From: Streptomyces sp. ISL-43
GTDB taxonomy: Bacteria > Actinomycetota > Actinomycetes > Streptomycetales > Streptomycetaceae
Assembly: GCF_018614195.1 (NCBI RefSeq)
Contig: NZ_JAGGOT010000035.1
Span: 1-64,000 of the forward strand
Direction of reading: 5' to 3'
Length of the DNA stretch: 64,000 nt
The notes below the pieces were generated by a model. The model was not told the origin of the DNA and searched no databases. It saw only the letters and a list, made by a program, of their open reading frames with translations. Both the position numbers and the translations under genes were made by a program. This document shows positions 36,229 through 43,916 of the stretch, one piece after another (the stretch's first letter is position 1; the number at the start of each line of letters is the position of its first letter).

Positions 36229-36290
36229 GATCCCGTACCGGCTCCCACGTCGATCCCGTACCGGCTCCCACATCGATCCCGTACCGGCTC
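36229..36290. repeat. 23-bp tandem repeat upstream of the sirtuin
   Basis: Two 23-bp units (36229-36251 and 36252-36274, one mismatch) and a third 16-bp partial copy (36275-36290) each begin GATCCCGTACCGGCTC. They lie 45-105 bp upstream of the sirtuin start, in the divergent region shared with the GNAT gene. About two helical turns per unit suggests tandem protein binding. Confidence 0.8.
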
Positions 36291-36480
36291 ACGCGCCGCG
36301 CGGAAAACCATGCGCTGCCACGGAGGTACGGGTGTGGTGGCGCGACGGCGAACCCCTGCTGGTGACCGCCCGGGCAGGTGAGCGATGTGCACCGGGAGGC
36401 CGATCCCGGTGCGTTCGCCGCCTCCTGACGGCCGGTCAGGCCCGGCTGCGCACCTCCCGAGCATCTGGTACAACACCGAC

Positions 36481-37374
36481 ATGACGGGATCGACTGGATT
36501 CGAGATCAACGGCGCGAGCGCCGCCGACCTGGCGCTGATCCGGGACTGGGCCGACGAGGAGGGCTGGAACCCGGGGGACTCCGACCGGTTCGCGTTCGCC
36601 GTCGCCGATCCGGACGGCTTCCTCGTCGGGCGGCTCGGCGGGGAGCCCGTGGCCTGTGTCTCGGCCGTGCGCTACGGCGCGGGCTTCGGCTTCCTCGGCT
36701 TCTACATCGCCCGGCCCGCCGTACGCGGGCAGGGCTACGGCATCCGGATGTGGCGGGCCGCCATGGAACGGCTCGACGGGCGGCTCGTCGGGCTGGACGG
36801 GGTGGTGGAGCAGCAGGACAACTACCGCAAGTCCGGTTTCCGGCCGGCCTGGAACAACGTCCGCCACGAGGGCGTGCCGCGCGCCGGGGCTCGGGCGGGC
36901 GGGCTGCAGCCGGGGGCTCCGGCGGGCGGGCTGGAGCCCGGGGTGGAGATCGTGGACGCCGCCACGCTGCCCTTCGGGCAACTCGCCGCCTATGACCGGC
37001 ATTTCTTCCCCGCACCGCGCGAGGCCTTCCTCGCCGCCTGGGTCGGGCTGCCGGGCCGCACCGCCCTCGCCGCCGTCCGGGACGGCCGGATCGAGGGACT
37101 CGGCGTCATCCGGCCCTGCAGTGCCGCGTCCCGCGTCGGCCCGCTCTACGCCGCCACCCCGGCCCTCGCGGCCGCCCTGCTGCTCCGTCTCGCGGAGCAC
37201 TCCCCGGACGGCACGGTCTGCCTCGACGTGCCGGACGCCAACCCGCGAGCCACCGCCCTGGCAGCCGGCCTGGGCCTGTCGGCGACCTTCGAGACCGCCC
37301 GGATGTACACCGGCGAGGAGCCTGACATCGACCTGACCGGCATGTACGCGGTCGCCAGCCTGGAACTGGGCTGA
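36481..37374 (+). CDS. GNAT-family N-acetyltransferase, two-domain
   Basis: 297 residues from ATG 36481; an upstream in-frame start would add 32 non-conserved residues. The N-terminal GNAT domain shows the acetyl-CoA motif in FYIARPAVRGQGYGIRMWRA and the DNYRKSGF turn. The C-terminal half (about 165-297) resembles the second domain found in YitH/HolE-type acetyltransferases (GLGVIRPCSAASRVGPLYA). A Gly/Ala/Pro linker with an imperfect duplication (RAGGLQPGAPAGGLEPG) joins the two. The substrate is unknown. It is divergent from the sirtuin; an acetylase/deacetylase pairing is tempting but unproven. Confidence 0.85.
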   Translation: MTGSTGFEINGASAADLALIRDWADEEGWNPGDSDRFAFAVADPDGFLVGRLGGEPVACVSAVRYGAGFGFLGFYIARPAVRGQGYGIRMWRAAMERLDGRLVGLDGVVEQQDNYRKSGFRPAWNNVRHEGVPRAGARAGGLQPGAPAGGLEPGVEIVDAATLPFGQLAAYDRHFFPAPREAFLAAWVGLPGRTALAAVRDGRIEGLGVIRPCSAASRVGPLYAATPALAAALLLRLAEHSPDGTVCLDVPDANPRATALAAGLGLSATFETARMYTGEEPDIDLTGMYAVASLELG

Positions 37375-37494
37375 CGCCGCGGGGTGTCGCCCCGGCGACG
37401 GGGGCGGGCCCCCAGTGCCGGGGCGGGCCCGGGCCGGACGGCGGTCGCACGGCGCCGCCCGGCCCGGGGTGGCCCCACTGGCTGGGGCGGGTGC

Positions 37495-37950
37495 TCAGAT
37501 GCCGAACAGCACGCCGATGCTGTTCCGCAGCCCGCACGGGTTGGCGTAGGTGTACGAGTAGCTCAGGCGCCGGCCCTGCCACACCCCGTCGGCCGTCACC
37601 GTGACGGGGTCCCACTCGCGGGTACACGCCGCGTCCGAGCGGGGCTCGGCCAGGGCGTCCAACTCCGGCCCGTTGGCCCGTAATTCGGCACAGGCCGCGG
37701 CCGGAGCCGGGTGATTTCCGCCCGGCCGGGGCGCGCAGACGAGGGTGACCGCGCGCAGCACCGTACCGCTCGCGGCGTCGTCCCCGCCCGTGACGCTCAG
37801 GACGAGCGCGGACGGTGCGTACAGGCTGTCGGTGCCCGCCGGTGCGGCGCCTGCCGTGCCGGCCGCGCCGGAGACGGCCAGCACGGTGAGGGCGGCGAGC
37901 CCGGCGGCGGCCAGCGAAAGCCCCGCGGGACTCCTGGTGATGGATCGCAT
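37495..37950 (-). CDS. SSI-family secreted subtilisin inhibitor
   Basis: 151 residues from ATG 37950, with GAGGAGT seven bases upstream. A long signal peptide (AAAGLAALTVLAVSGAAGTA, cut near AGA-AP) precedes a compact inhibitor domain with four Cys (72, 87, 109, 139), matching the two SSI disulfides. The C-terminal block WDPVTVTADGVWQGRRLSY is diagnostic. Aligning CTREWDP with SSI's reactive loop places Arg111 at P1, so trypsin-like proteases are the expected targets rather than subtilisin. It acts outside the cell, probably restraining the organism's own proteases. Confidence 0.9.
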   Translation of the reverse strand: MRSITRSPAGLSLAAAGLAALTVLAVSGAAGTAGAAPAGTDSLYAPSALVLSVTGGDDAASGTVLRAVTLVCAPRPGGNHPAPAAACAELRANGPELDALAEPRSDAACTREWDPVTVTADGVWQGRRLSYSYTYANPCGLRNSIGVLFGI

Positions 37951-38139
37951 GGCGAACACTCCTCGCGTCGTTGCGTCGGATAACGGACGCGAGTCTTGCC
38001 CATGCGGAACCGGAACGCCCGTTCGCACCTCTACTTTTCGTCACCGAACGCACACGCATGACCGCAGACCGCAGCGGTGGGCGGGCGCTGACCTGTGGGG
38101 GAGCGGCCGGTGGAATCGGCCGAACACCCCCGCCTCGGG

Positions 38140-38598
38140 TCAGCTCGCGGCGGCGTGCGGGGCGAACCGGTCCAGGAGGCGGGTGCGGGTCTGCTGCAGC
38201 CGTAGCGCGAGGACCCGGCCGACCCAGTGGCCGATGGCGGACCCGAAGGCCGGATCGGCGTCCATGAGCATCCGTACGGTCGTGGCGTCGAACTCGTAGG
38301 CGCGGACCGGTGTCATCGCCTCGGCGCTCAGCTGCCACACGTACGGCGGGAACAGCCATGACCAGCCCACCAGCTCGCCGGGGCCCAGGCTTTCGATGGA
38401 GGTGGGCCGGCGGCCGGGTACCGGGATCTCCAGGGTCACCGTGCCCGAGCGTACGATCCAGAAGGACTCTGCCCGGGTGCCCTCGTCGAAGATCCGCGCA
38501 CCCTCGCGGAAATTGACCTCACGGGCGTGGGACATCAGCCGTCCGCGGTATTCGGTGGACAGGACGGCGGCGATCCGGATGGGGGAAGGTGTGCTCAC
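38140..38598 (-). CDS. Cyclic-nucleotide-binding-domain protein without HTH
   Basis: 152 residues from GTG 38598, with GGAGG six bases before. It is a single Crp/Fnr-type cNMP-binding beta-roll (ARIFDEGTRAESFWIVRSGT, SLGPGELVGWSWLFPP) plus a short helix. The DNA-binding domain of Crp regulators is missing. Stand-alone cNMP domains occur as sensor or regulatory subunits. The gene ends 190 bp before the SSI gene on the same strand and 86 bp after a small hypothetical gene. The ligand and partner are unknown. Confidence 0.83.
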   Translation of the reverse strand: MSTPSPIRIAAVLSTEYRGRLMSHAREVNFREGARIFDEGTRAESFWIVRSGTVTLEIPVPGRRPTSIESLGPGELVGWSWLFPPYVWQLSAEAMTPVRAYEFDATTVRMLMDADPAFGSAIGHWVGRVLALRLQQTRTRLLDRFAPHAAAS

Positions 38599-38684
38599 GA
38601 CGGCCTCCGATCGGGACCCCCCGTTACCACCAGTGTCGCTGAAGCCGGGCCGATCGGACCCCGGCTCCCGGAAGCGGTGTGTCC

Positions 38685-38987
38685 TCAGTCCTCCGCGTTG
38701 GCCTCGAGGCAGGCCAGCTCCATCGCGTCGAGAACGGCCTCGTGGCTGCGCCGGCTCAGTTCGGAGACGTTCTCGATCTGGGCCGTCGCCCAGGACGCCA
38801 GGGTCATCACCAGCACGCGCAGCCCGTCGGTGCCGAACTCGGCGAGGATCGCGTCGGCGGTGAGCATCGCCTCCTCGGGGACCCGCTCCGGCGGTTCGAG
38901 GCCCGCGAGGCCGCGCAGCAGGGCCAGGGTGCGGCGGGATACCTCCGGGGTCATCCTCGCCAGCCGCTGGTCTTCTTCGTCGTCCAT
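38685..38987 (-). CDS. Small acidic hypothetical protein
   Basis: 100 residues from ATG 38987, with GGAGGGTGGGGG upstream. It is all-helical in appearance, acidic, and has no signal peptide or membrane segment (RMTPEVSRRTLALLRGLAGL, MTLASWATAQIENVSELSRR). Similar short proteins are common in streptomycetes, without known function. It is probably co-transcribed with the cNMP-binding gene downstream. I do not recognise a named family. Confidence 0.65.
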   Translation of the reverse strand: MDDEEDQRLARMTPEVSRRTLALLRGLAGLEPPERVPEEAMLTADAILAEFGTDGLRVLVMTLASWATAQIENVSELSRRSHEAVLDAMELACLEANAED

Positions 38988-39413
38988 CACGCCCCCACCC
39001 TCCGGTCCCGTGCCTGTGCCCGCGCCCGGCCCCGTACGTGTATCCGTCACCGGGTCCGCCCCCACAGGCACGGTAGAGGGACTGGGCCCCGGGCGGGGCG
39101 GCAATCGCGAGAACCGGCAAGATCCGGCAAGATCCGAAGGGTGCGGCCTACCCGTCCGGTACCTCCGGGGGGTGAGCCGCCTCCGCTTCCGGCTTCCGGT
39201 GCCGGCCTTCCCTTCCGGCTCCCTCTCCACCTTCCGCCGGTGCAATTTCGCATCTGATACGTCAAGTGTGATGAACGGAGCCGGGATTCCCCCTAAGGTG
39301 CGCCCGTAGTCACGGCCATGGACGGCTGTACGCCTGTTCTCGGCCACACCGCGATCCGTGCGCGGCCCCGCGCAGTACCGATGCGGTGGGGCGCGCACCG
39401 AACTGGGGGGTTC
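38988..39413. other. Intergenic region, divergent
   Basis: No supported gene. It holds the promoters of the divergent hypothetical and propeller/LamG genes. A tandem 10-bp repeat (CCGGCAAGAT twice, 39114-39133) and pyrimidine-rich CCGGCTTCCGG-type stretches near 39185-39235 are the only structure I see. Confidence 0.6.
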
Positions 39414-42143
39414 ATGCGTAGATCCAGAGGGCCGGCGGCCGCGCTCGCCCTGTCCCTGGCCGCCACCGGCGCCGCCGTCGGCCTCGGCCTCGTCGAGGAG
39501 GCCGCCGCGATCACCCCGCCGGTGGCCTTCACCGCCGACGCGCTGCCCACATGGCAGGCCAACGGCGTCGTGTGGGCCCTCGCCGAGGCGGGCGGCCAGG
39601 TCTTCGTCGGCGGCACCTTCTCCGCCGTCCGCCCGCCCGAGGGTGCCGCGGGCAGCGAACGGCCGGCGGTGAACTTCGCGACGCTCGACGCCGCGACCGG
39701 CGCCCCGACCTCCTGCGAGCTGTCCTTCACCGTGGGCACCCGCACGGCCACCGTGCGCGCGCTCGTCCTCTCGCCGGACAAGAAGACCCTCTACGCCGGC
39801 GGCTACTTCGGCGCCGTCAACGGAACCCCCGTCTCCAGCCTCGCCGCCATCGACGTGGCGACCTGCAGCGTGAAGACCGGCTTCCGCCCGGCCTTCGCCG
39901 CCACCGTCCGCGCCCTCGCGGTCACCGGCGACACCGTGTACGCGGGCGGCGACTTCCTCACCGTCTCCGGGCAGCAGCGCGAGCGCTCCGCCGCCGTGGA
40001 CGCGACCGACGGCACACTGAAGCCCTTCACCGCCCATGCCGACGAGCCCGTCCGCGCCGTCGAGGTCACCCCGGACGGTGCGCACGTCCTGCTGGGCGGG
40101 GACTTCTTCACCGTGGGCGGTGCGAACACCCACGCACTCGCCGTCGTCGACGCGACGAGCGGCGCCCTCACCAAGGCCTACCCGGGGTTCATCACGACCA
40201 ATTCGGTGGTCAAGGACATAGCCACCGACGCGACCGGCTTCTACACCGCGAACGAGGGCACGGGCGGCGGCGTCTTCGACGGCCGGATCGCGCTAGAGCT
40301 CTCCGACTTCGGCCAGCGCTGGCGCGACACCTGCCTCGGCGCCACGCAGGCCGTGCTCCCGTACCAGAACGTCCTCTACAGCGCCTCGCACGCGCACGAC
40401 TGCGCCAGCGTCGGCGAGTTCCCCGACGGGCAGCGCCACCACCTGCTGGCCCAGCCGACCACGAGCGTCGGCAAGCTGGGCTGGGCGCCCGACACCAATG
40501 ACGGCATCGCGGAAAGCATCGGCCCGCGGGTGATGGCGGTCGGCTCCAAGGCGGGCGTCCAATACCTCTGGGTCGGCGGGGAGTTCACCACCGTCAACGG
40601 AGCGGCGCAGCAGAGCCTGACGCGTTTCGCCTCCACCGGCGACACGGGCGCGCCCACCGTCCCGCTCGCGAGCGCCGTCAGCTACAAGCCGGGTGCCGTA
40701 CAGGTGCGTTGGCGAACCAGCCTGGACCTGGACGATGGCACGCTCACGTACAGGATCTACCGCAACGGCTCGGCCACGCCGATCGCCACGGTCGCCGCGG
40801 ACTCGCTGTTCTTCCGCCGCCCGCAGGCCTCCTGGACCGACACCACGGTCACCCCCGGCCAGTCGTACACCTACCGCGTGACCGCGACCGACGCGGCCGG
40901 CAACACCAGCGCGCTGTCCGCGACGGCGAGCGTGACGGCGGTGAGCTCCGTCGACGCGTACCCGAACGCGGTCCGCGCGGACGGGGCCCAGCTGTTCTGG
41001 CGCTACGACGAGTCGGCCCCGCCCTTCGCCGCGGATTCCTCCGACGCCAACCAGAGCGGCGTGCACCTGAACACTCCGGCCCTGCGCCGCACGCCCGGCG
41101 CGGTCTCGGGCGCGAGCACGGCCATCGGTTTCAACGGCACGGACACCCAGGTGTACGGGGACCGCCGCCAGACGGTCGGCAACACCTACAGCATCGAGAC
41201 CTGGTTCAAGACGGGCACGACCCGGGGCGGAAAGCTGCTCGGGTTCGGCAGCAACCAGTCGCGCACCAGCGAGCAGTACGACAAGCACGTCTACATGACC
41301 AACGACGGACGGCTGGTCTACGGCGTCTACACGGGCGCCACCCGCACGATCACGACCGCCGCCGCGTACAACGACAACCAGTGGCACCACGTCGTCGCGA
41401 CCCAGGGCGCGGGCGGCATGACCCTGTACGTGGACGGTGTCCGGAAGGGCACGCTGAACGTCACCACGAACGAGAACTTCACCGGGTACTGGCACGCGGG
41501 CGGGGACAACCTCACCGCCTGGCCGGACCGCCCGACGAGCGACTACTGGGCGGGCGAGCTCGACGAGACCGCCGTCTACCCGAACGTCCTGAGCGCGGCC
41601 CAGGTGCAGAACCACCACGCCCTGGCCTCCGCCCCGGCCGACTCGGTCGTCGAGGTCGCCGCCGCGGAGGACGCCTACGCCAACGCGGGCGCACCGGGCA
41701 CCAACTACGGCACGTCCGGCTCGCTCGCGGTGCGCGGAAGCTCCTTCTACGGCAGCTACCTGCGCTTCGACCTGCCCGCCGCGCCCCCGGGCACGGTGCT
41801 GAAGTCGGCCACGCTCGGCGTGAAGACCAGCACCATGAGCGGCGCCGGCACGGCCGACACCGTCTCGGTGCTCCCGATCACCGGCTCGTGGACGGAGGCC
41901 GGGACCACGTACGACAACCGGCCCGCGCTCGGTGGCCCGGCGCTCGGCACCTTCGCGGGGATCCCGGACGGCTCGGCGGTCCACACCACCGGCCTGGACG
42001 CGGCCGCCGTCGCGGGGGCGCTCGGCAGCGCGTACGGCCTGGCGCTGAGCAGCACCGGCACCGACGCCCTGTGGCTGTGGTCCTCGGAGGCCCAGGCCAA
42101 CGAGGGGACGCCACGGCTGACGCTCACCTTCGGCGCGCCGTGA
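39414..42143 (+). CDS. Secreted propeller / FnIII / LamG / DNRLRE protein
   Basis: 909 residues from ATG 39414, with a GGGGGG tract just upstream. A signal peptide (AAALALSLAATGAAVGLGLV) leads into a beta-propeller-like region of repeated units (VWALAEAGGQVFVGGTFSAV, TVYAGGDFLTVSG, HVLLGGDFFTVGG; about 40-420). A fibronectin-III-like domain follows (about 430-515), then a LamG domain (about 525-765, YSIETWFKTG, QWHHVVATQGAGGMTLYVDG) and a C-terminal DNRLRE beta-sandwich (about 775-909, TSGSLAVRGSSFYGSYLRFD). It resembles the partial protein at the window's left end in having LamG and DNRLRE modules. It is probably a secreted adhesive or glycan-binding protein; no catalytic motif was identified. 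Confidence 0.85.
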   Translation: MRRSRGPAAALALSLAATGAAVGLGLVEEAAAITPPVAFTADALPTWQANGVVWALAEAGGQVFVGGTFSAVRPPEGAAGSERPAVNFATLDAATGAPTSCELSFTVGTRTATVRALVLSPDKKTLYAGGYFGAVNGTPVSSLAAIDVATCSVKTGFRPAFAATVRALAVTGDTVYAGGDFLTVSGQQRERSAAVDATDGTLKPFTAHADEPVRAVEVTPDGAHVLLGGDFFTVGGANTHALAVVDATSGALTKAYPGFITTNSVVKDIATDATGFYTANEGTGGGVFDGRIALELSDFGQRWRDTCLGATQAVLPYQNVLYSASHAHDCASVGEFPDGQRHHLLAQPTTSVGKLGWAPDTNDGIAESIGPRVMAVGSKAGVQYLWVGGEFTTVNGAAQQSLTRFASTGDTGAPTVPLASAVSYKPGAVQVRWRTSLDLDDGTLTYRIYRNGSATPIATVAADSLFFRRPQASWTDTTVTPGQSYTYRVTATDAAGNTSALSATASVTAVSSVDAYPNAVRADGAQLFWRYDESAPPFAADSSDANQSGVHLNTPALRRTPGAVSGASTAIGFNGTDTQVYGDRRQTVGNTYSIETWFKTGTTRGGKLLGFGSNQSRTSEQYDKHVYMTNDGRLVYGVYTGATRTITTAAAYNDNQWHHVVATQGAGGMTLYVDGVRKGTLNVTTNENFTGYWHAGGDNLTAWPDRPTSDYWAGELDETAVYPNVLSAAQVQNHHALASAPADSVVEVAAAEDAYANAGAPGTNYGTSGSLAVRGSSFYGSYLRFDLPAAPPGTVLKSATLGVKTSTMSGAGTADTVSVLPITGSWTEAGTTYDNRPALGGPALGTFAGIPDGSAVHTTGLDAAAVAGALGSAYGLALSSTGTDALWLWSSEAQANEGTPRLTLTFGAP

Positions 42144-42180
42144 CAGCGGGCGGGCGCAGCGGCAGACCGTTGCGTCCGCC

Positions 42181-42220
42181 CGTCCGCCTGCCTGCCCGCC
42201 CGTCCGCCTGCCTGCCCGTC
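42181..42220. repeat. Tandem 20-bp repeat after the LamG gene
   Basis: Two adjacent 20-bp copies starting CGTCCGCCTGCCTGCCCG differ at one base. They sit between convergent genes and are low-complexity Cys-codon-like DNA without a known role. Confidence 0.75.
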
Positions 42221-42262
42221 GCGCCGCTGCCGGGACGGATCGGCGCGGACCACCGGCAGGAC

Positions 42263-42694
42263 CTACGGGAGGTCGTAGGAGAAGGCGTACTCCACCGACG
42301 TGTCGCCGTGGCGGTAGACGAAGGAGCCCGAGCCGGTGAGGCCGGCCAGCTCGGCCGTGGCCGATCCGGGGACCACCTCGAAGCCGCAGCGGGTGCCGGT
42401 GGCGTCGAAAGTGCCGCGTTCTTCCAGGACGAAGCTGCCCTTGCGGCCGCCGACGGTGCCGGTGACCAGTTCCATGCCGGTGAAGGTGCCGGTGCTCTCG
42501 CCCGTGTAGACGATCGCGTACGAGCACGACGTCTCCGGGGCGGTGACGACGCCGGTGAAGGCGTTCGTGACCGTCGCGCGGGCCAGGCGGGGGAAGGGCG
42601 CTTCGGTGGGACCGACCGGGTGTTCCTCCCAGTTCTCGAACGTGAAGCCGCCGGAGGCCTCTGTGGCTGCGGATGTGGGCGCGGGCGTGGACAT
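42263..42694 (-). CDS. DUF3224 protein
   Basis: 143 residues from ATG 42694, with AGGAG about six bases before. It is a beta-barrel-like protein of the DUF3224 family (TFTGMELVTGTVGGRKGSFV, GTVGGRKGSFVLEERGTFD, GSGSFVYRHG). Members are small cytosolic proteins often annotated only by DUF. The gene is divergent from a YafY regulator over 104-122 bp carrying a large palindrome that overlaps or abuts both promoters, so it is almost certainly the regulator's target. Confidence 0.85.
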   Translation of the reverse strand: MSTPAPTSAATEASGGFTFENWEEHPVGPTEAPFPRLARATVTNAFTGVVTAPETSCSYAIVYTGESTGTFTGMELVTGTVGGRKGSFVLEERGTFDATGTRCGFEVVPGSATAELAGLTGSGSFVYRHGDTSVEYAFSYDLP

Positions 42695-42767
42695 GGGAGC
42701 TCCTGGGTCGGGTCGGACGGGTCGGGCTCGCGTGCTGGTCGGCCCGCTCGCCCTGTCGGGAACAGCC

Positions 42768-42808
42768 TGTCCGGCATACCTGACATCCCCTGTCAGGTAT
42801 GCCGGACA
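42768..42808. promoter_or_regulatory. Operator shared by DUF3224 and YafY genes
   Basis: TGTCCGGCATACCTGACA and its exact reverse complement are separated by TCCCC: 18-bp perfect arms, 41 bp in all. It is the largest perfect operator-like palindrome in the window and lies just before the regulator's start, so the regulator can silence both genes. Confidence 0.8.
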
Positions 42809-42816
42809 ATGACGGG

Positions 42817-43836
42817 ATGCGCGCCGACCGGCTCCTCTCCCTGCTCCTGCTGCTCCAGAACCGCGGCCGGATGACCGCCCCCGAGCTCGCCGCCGAGCTG
42901 GAGGTCTCCGTCCGGACCGTCTACCGCGACATCGACGCCCTCGGGGCTTCGGGGGTGCCCGTGCACGCCGACCGGGGGCCGGCCGGCGGATTCCGGCTCA
43001 TGGACGGCTACCGCACCCGCCTGACCGGCCTGACCGACGCCCAGGCCGGCTCCCTGTTCCTCGCCGGCGCCCCCGGCCCCGCGCGGGACCTCGGCCTCGG
43101 CGCCGATCTCGCCGCCGCCCAGCTGAAGCTCCAGGCCGCCCTCCCCGCCGAACTCGCCGACCGGGCCCGGCAGATCCAGCAGCGCTTCCACCTCGACGCC
43201 CCCGCGTGGTTCCGCGACGCCGACCCCGTCCCGCACCTCGGTACGATCGCCCGGGCGGTCTGGGACCAGCGGATCCTGCGCGCCCACTACCGCCGCTGGG
43301 GCGGCGAGGTCCACCGCGAACTGTGGCCGCTCGGCCTCGTCCTCAAGGGCGGCATCTGGTACCTCGTGGCGAGGGCCGAGGCGAGGGCCGAGGCACGGGG
43401 CGAAGAGACGGCCGGTGCGCGGGCAGCCGATGCGCGGGCCGGCGTGCGGACCTACCGGGTGGGGCGGTTCCTCGACGTCGACAGCCTCGCCGAGCGCTTC
43501 GAACGGCCCGCCGGCTTCGAACTCGCCGCGTACTGGGAGCAGTCCGCCCGCCGCCTGGAGGCGGCCATGCGCAGGCAGACCGCCGTCGTACGGCTCTCCC
43601 CGCGCGCCCGCCGCCTGCTGCCGATGCAGTTCGGCGCGGCGGGCGTCCGCGCCCTCGCCTCCGCCGGCCCGCCCGACGCGGACGGCTGGGCACGGGCCGA
43701 ACTCGACGTCGAGTCCGAGGCCGTGGCCGTCGGCGACCTGCTCCGCCTCGGTACGGAGGCCGAGGTGCTCGGCCCGCCGGAACTGCGCCGGGCCCTCGCG
43801 CGGGCGGTCGCGGAGCTGGCCGAGCGCTACCGCTGA
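42817..43836 (+). CDS. YafY-family regulator (HTH + WYL)
   Basis: 339 residues from ATG 42817; ATG 42799 would add six residues but lies inside the palindrome. The N-terminal HTH_11 is typical (RADRLLSLLLLLQNRGRMTA, VSVRTVYRDIDALGASGVPV), followed by a WYL ligand domain and a C-terminal WCX extension (VRLSPRARRLLPMQFG). WYL regulators sense nucleic acids or small ligands and are often autoregulated. An Ala/Glu-rich expansion (ARAEARAEARGEETAGARAA) interrupts the middle. It is divergent from DUF3224 with the shared operator. Confidence 0.87.
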   Translation: MRADRLLSLLLLLQNRGRMTAPELAAELEVSVRTVYRDIDALGASGVPVHADRGPAGGFRLMDGYRTRLTGLTDAQAGSLFLAGAPGPARDLGLGADLAAAQLKLQAALPAELADRARQIQQRFHLDAPAWFRDADPVPHLGTIARAVWDQRILRAHYRRWGGEVHRELWPLGLVLKGGIWYLVARAEARAEARGEETAGARAADARAGVRTYRVGRFLDVDSLAERFERPAGFELAAYWEQSARRLEAAMRRQTAVVRLSPRARRLLPMQFGAAGVRALASAGPPDADGWARAELDVESEAVAVGDLLRLGTEAEVLGPPELRRALARAVAELAERYR

Positions 43837-43916
43837 GAAACCGGTTTGCGCCGGGCCGGGCCGCCCGGTGATCATCCACGGATGACGATGCGAAAGGGCG
43901 TACCGCGCCCGGGGCC

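Noticed and set aside
36229..36290. Short CRISPR array
   Set aside because: The 23-bp units abut without spacers and no cas genes are present.
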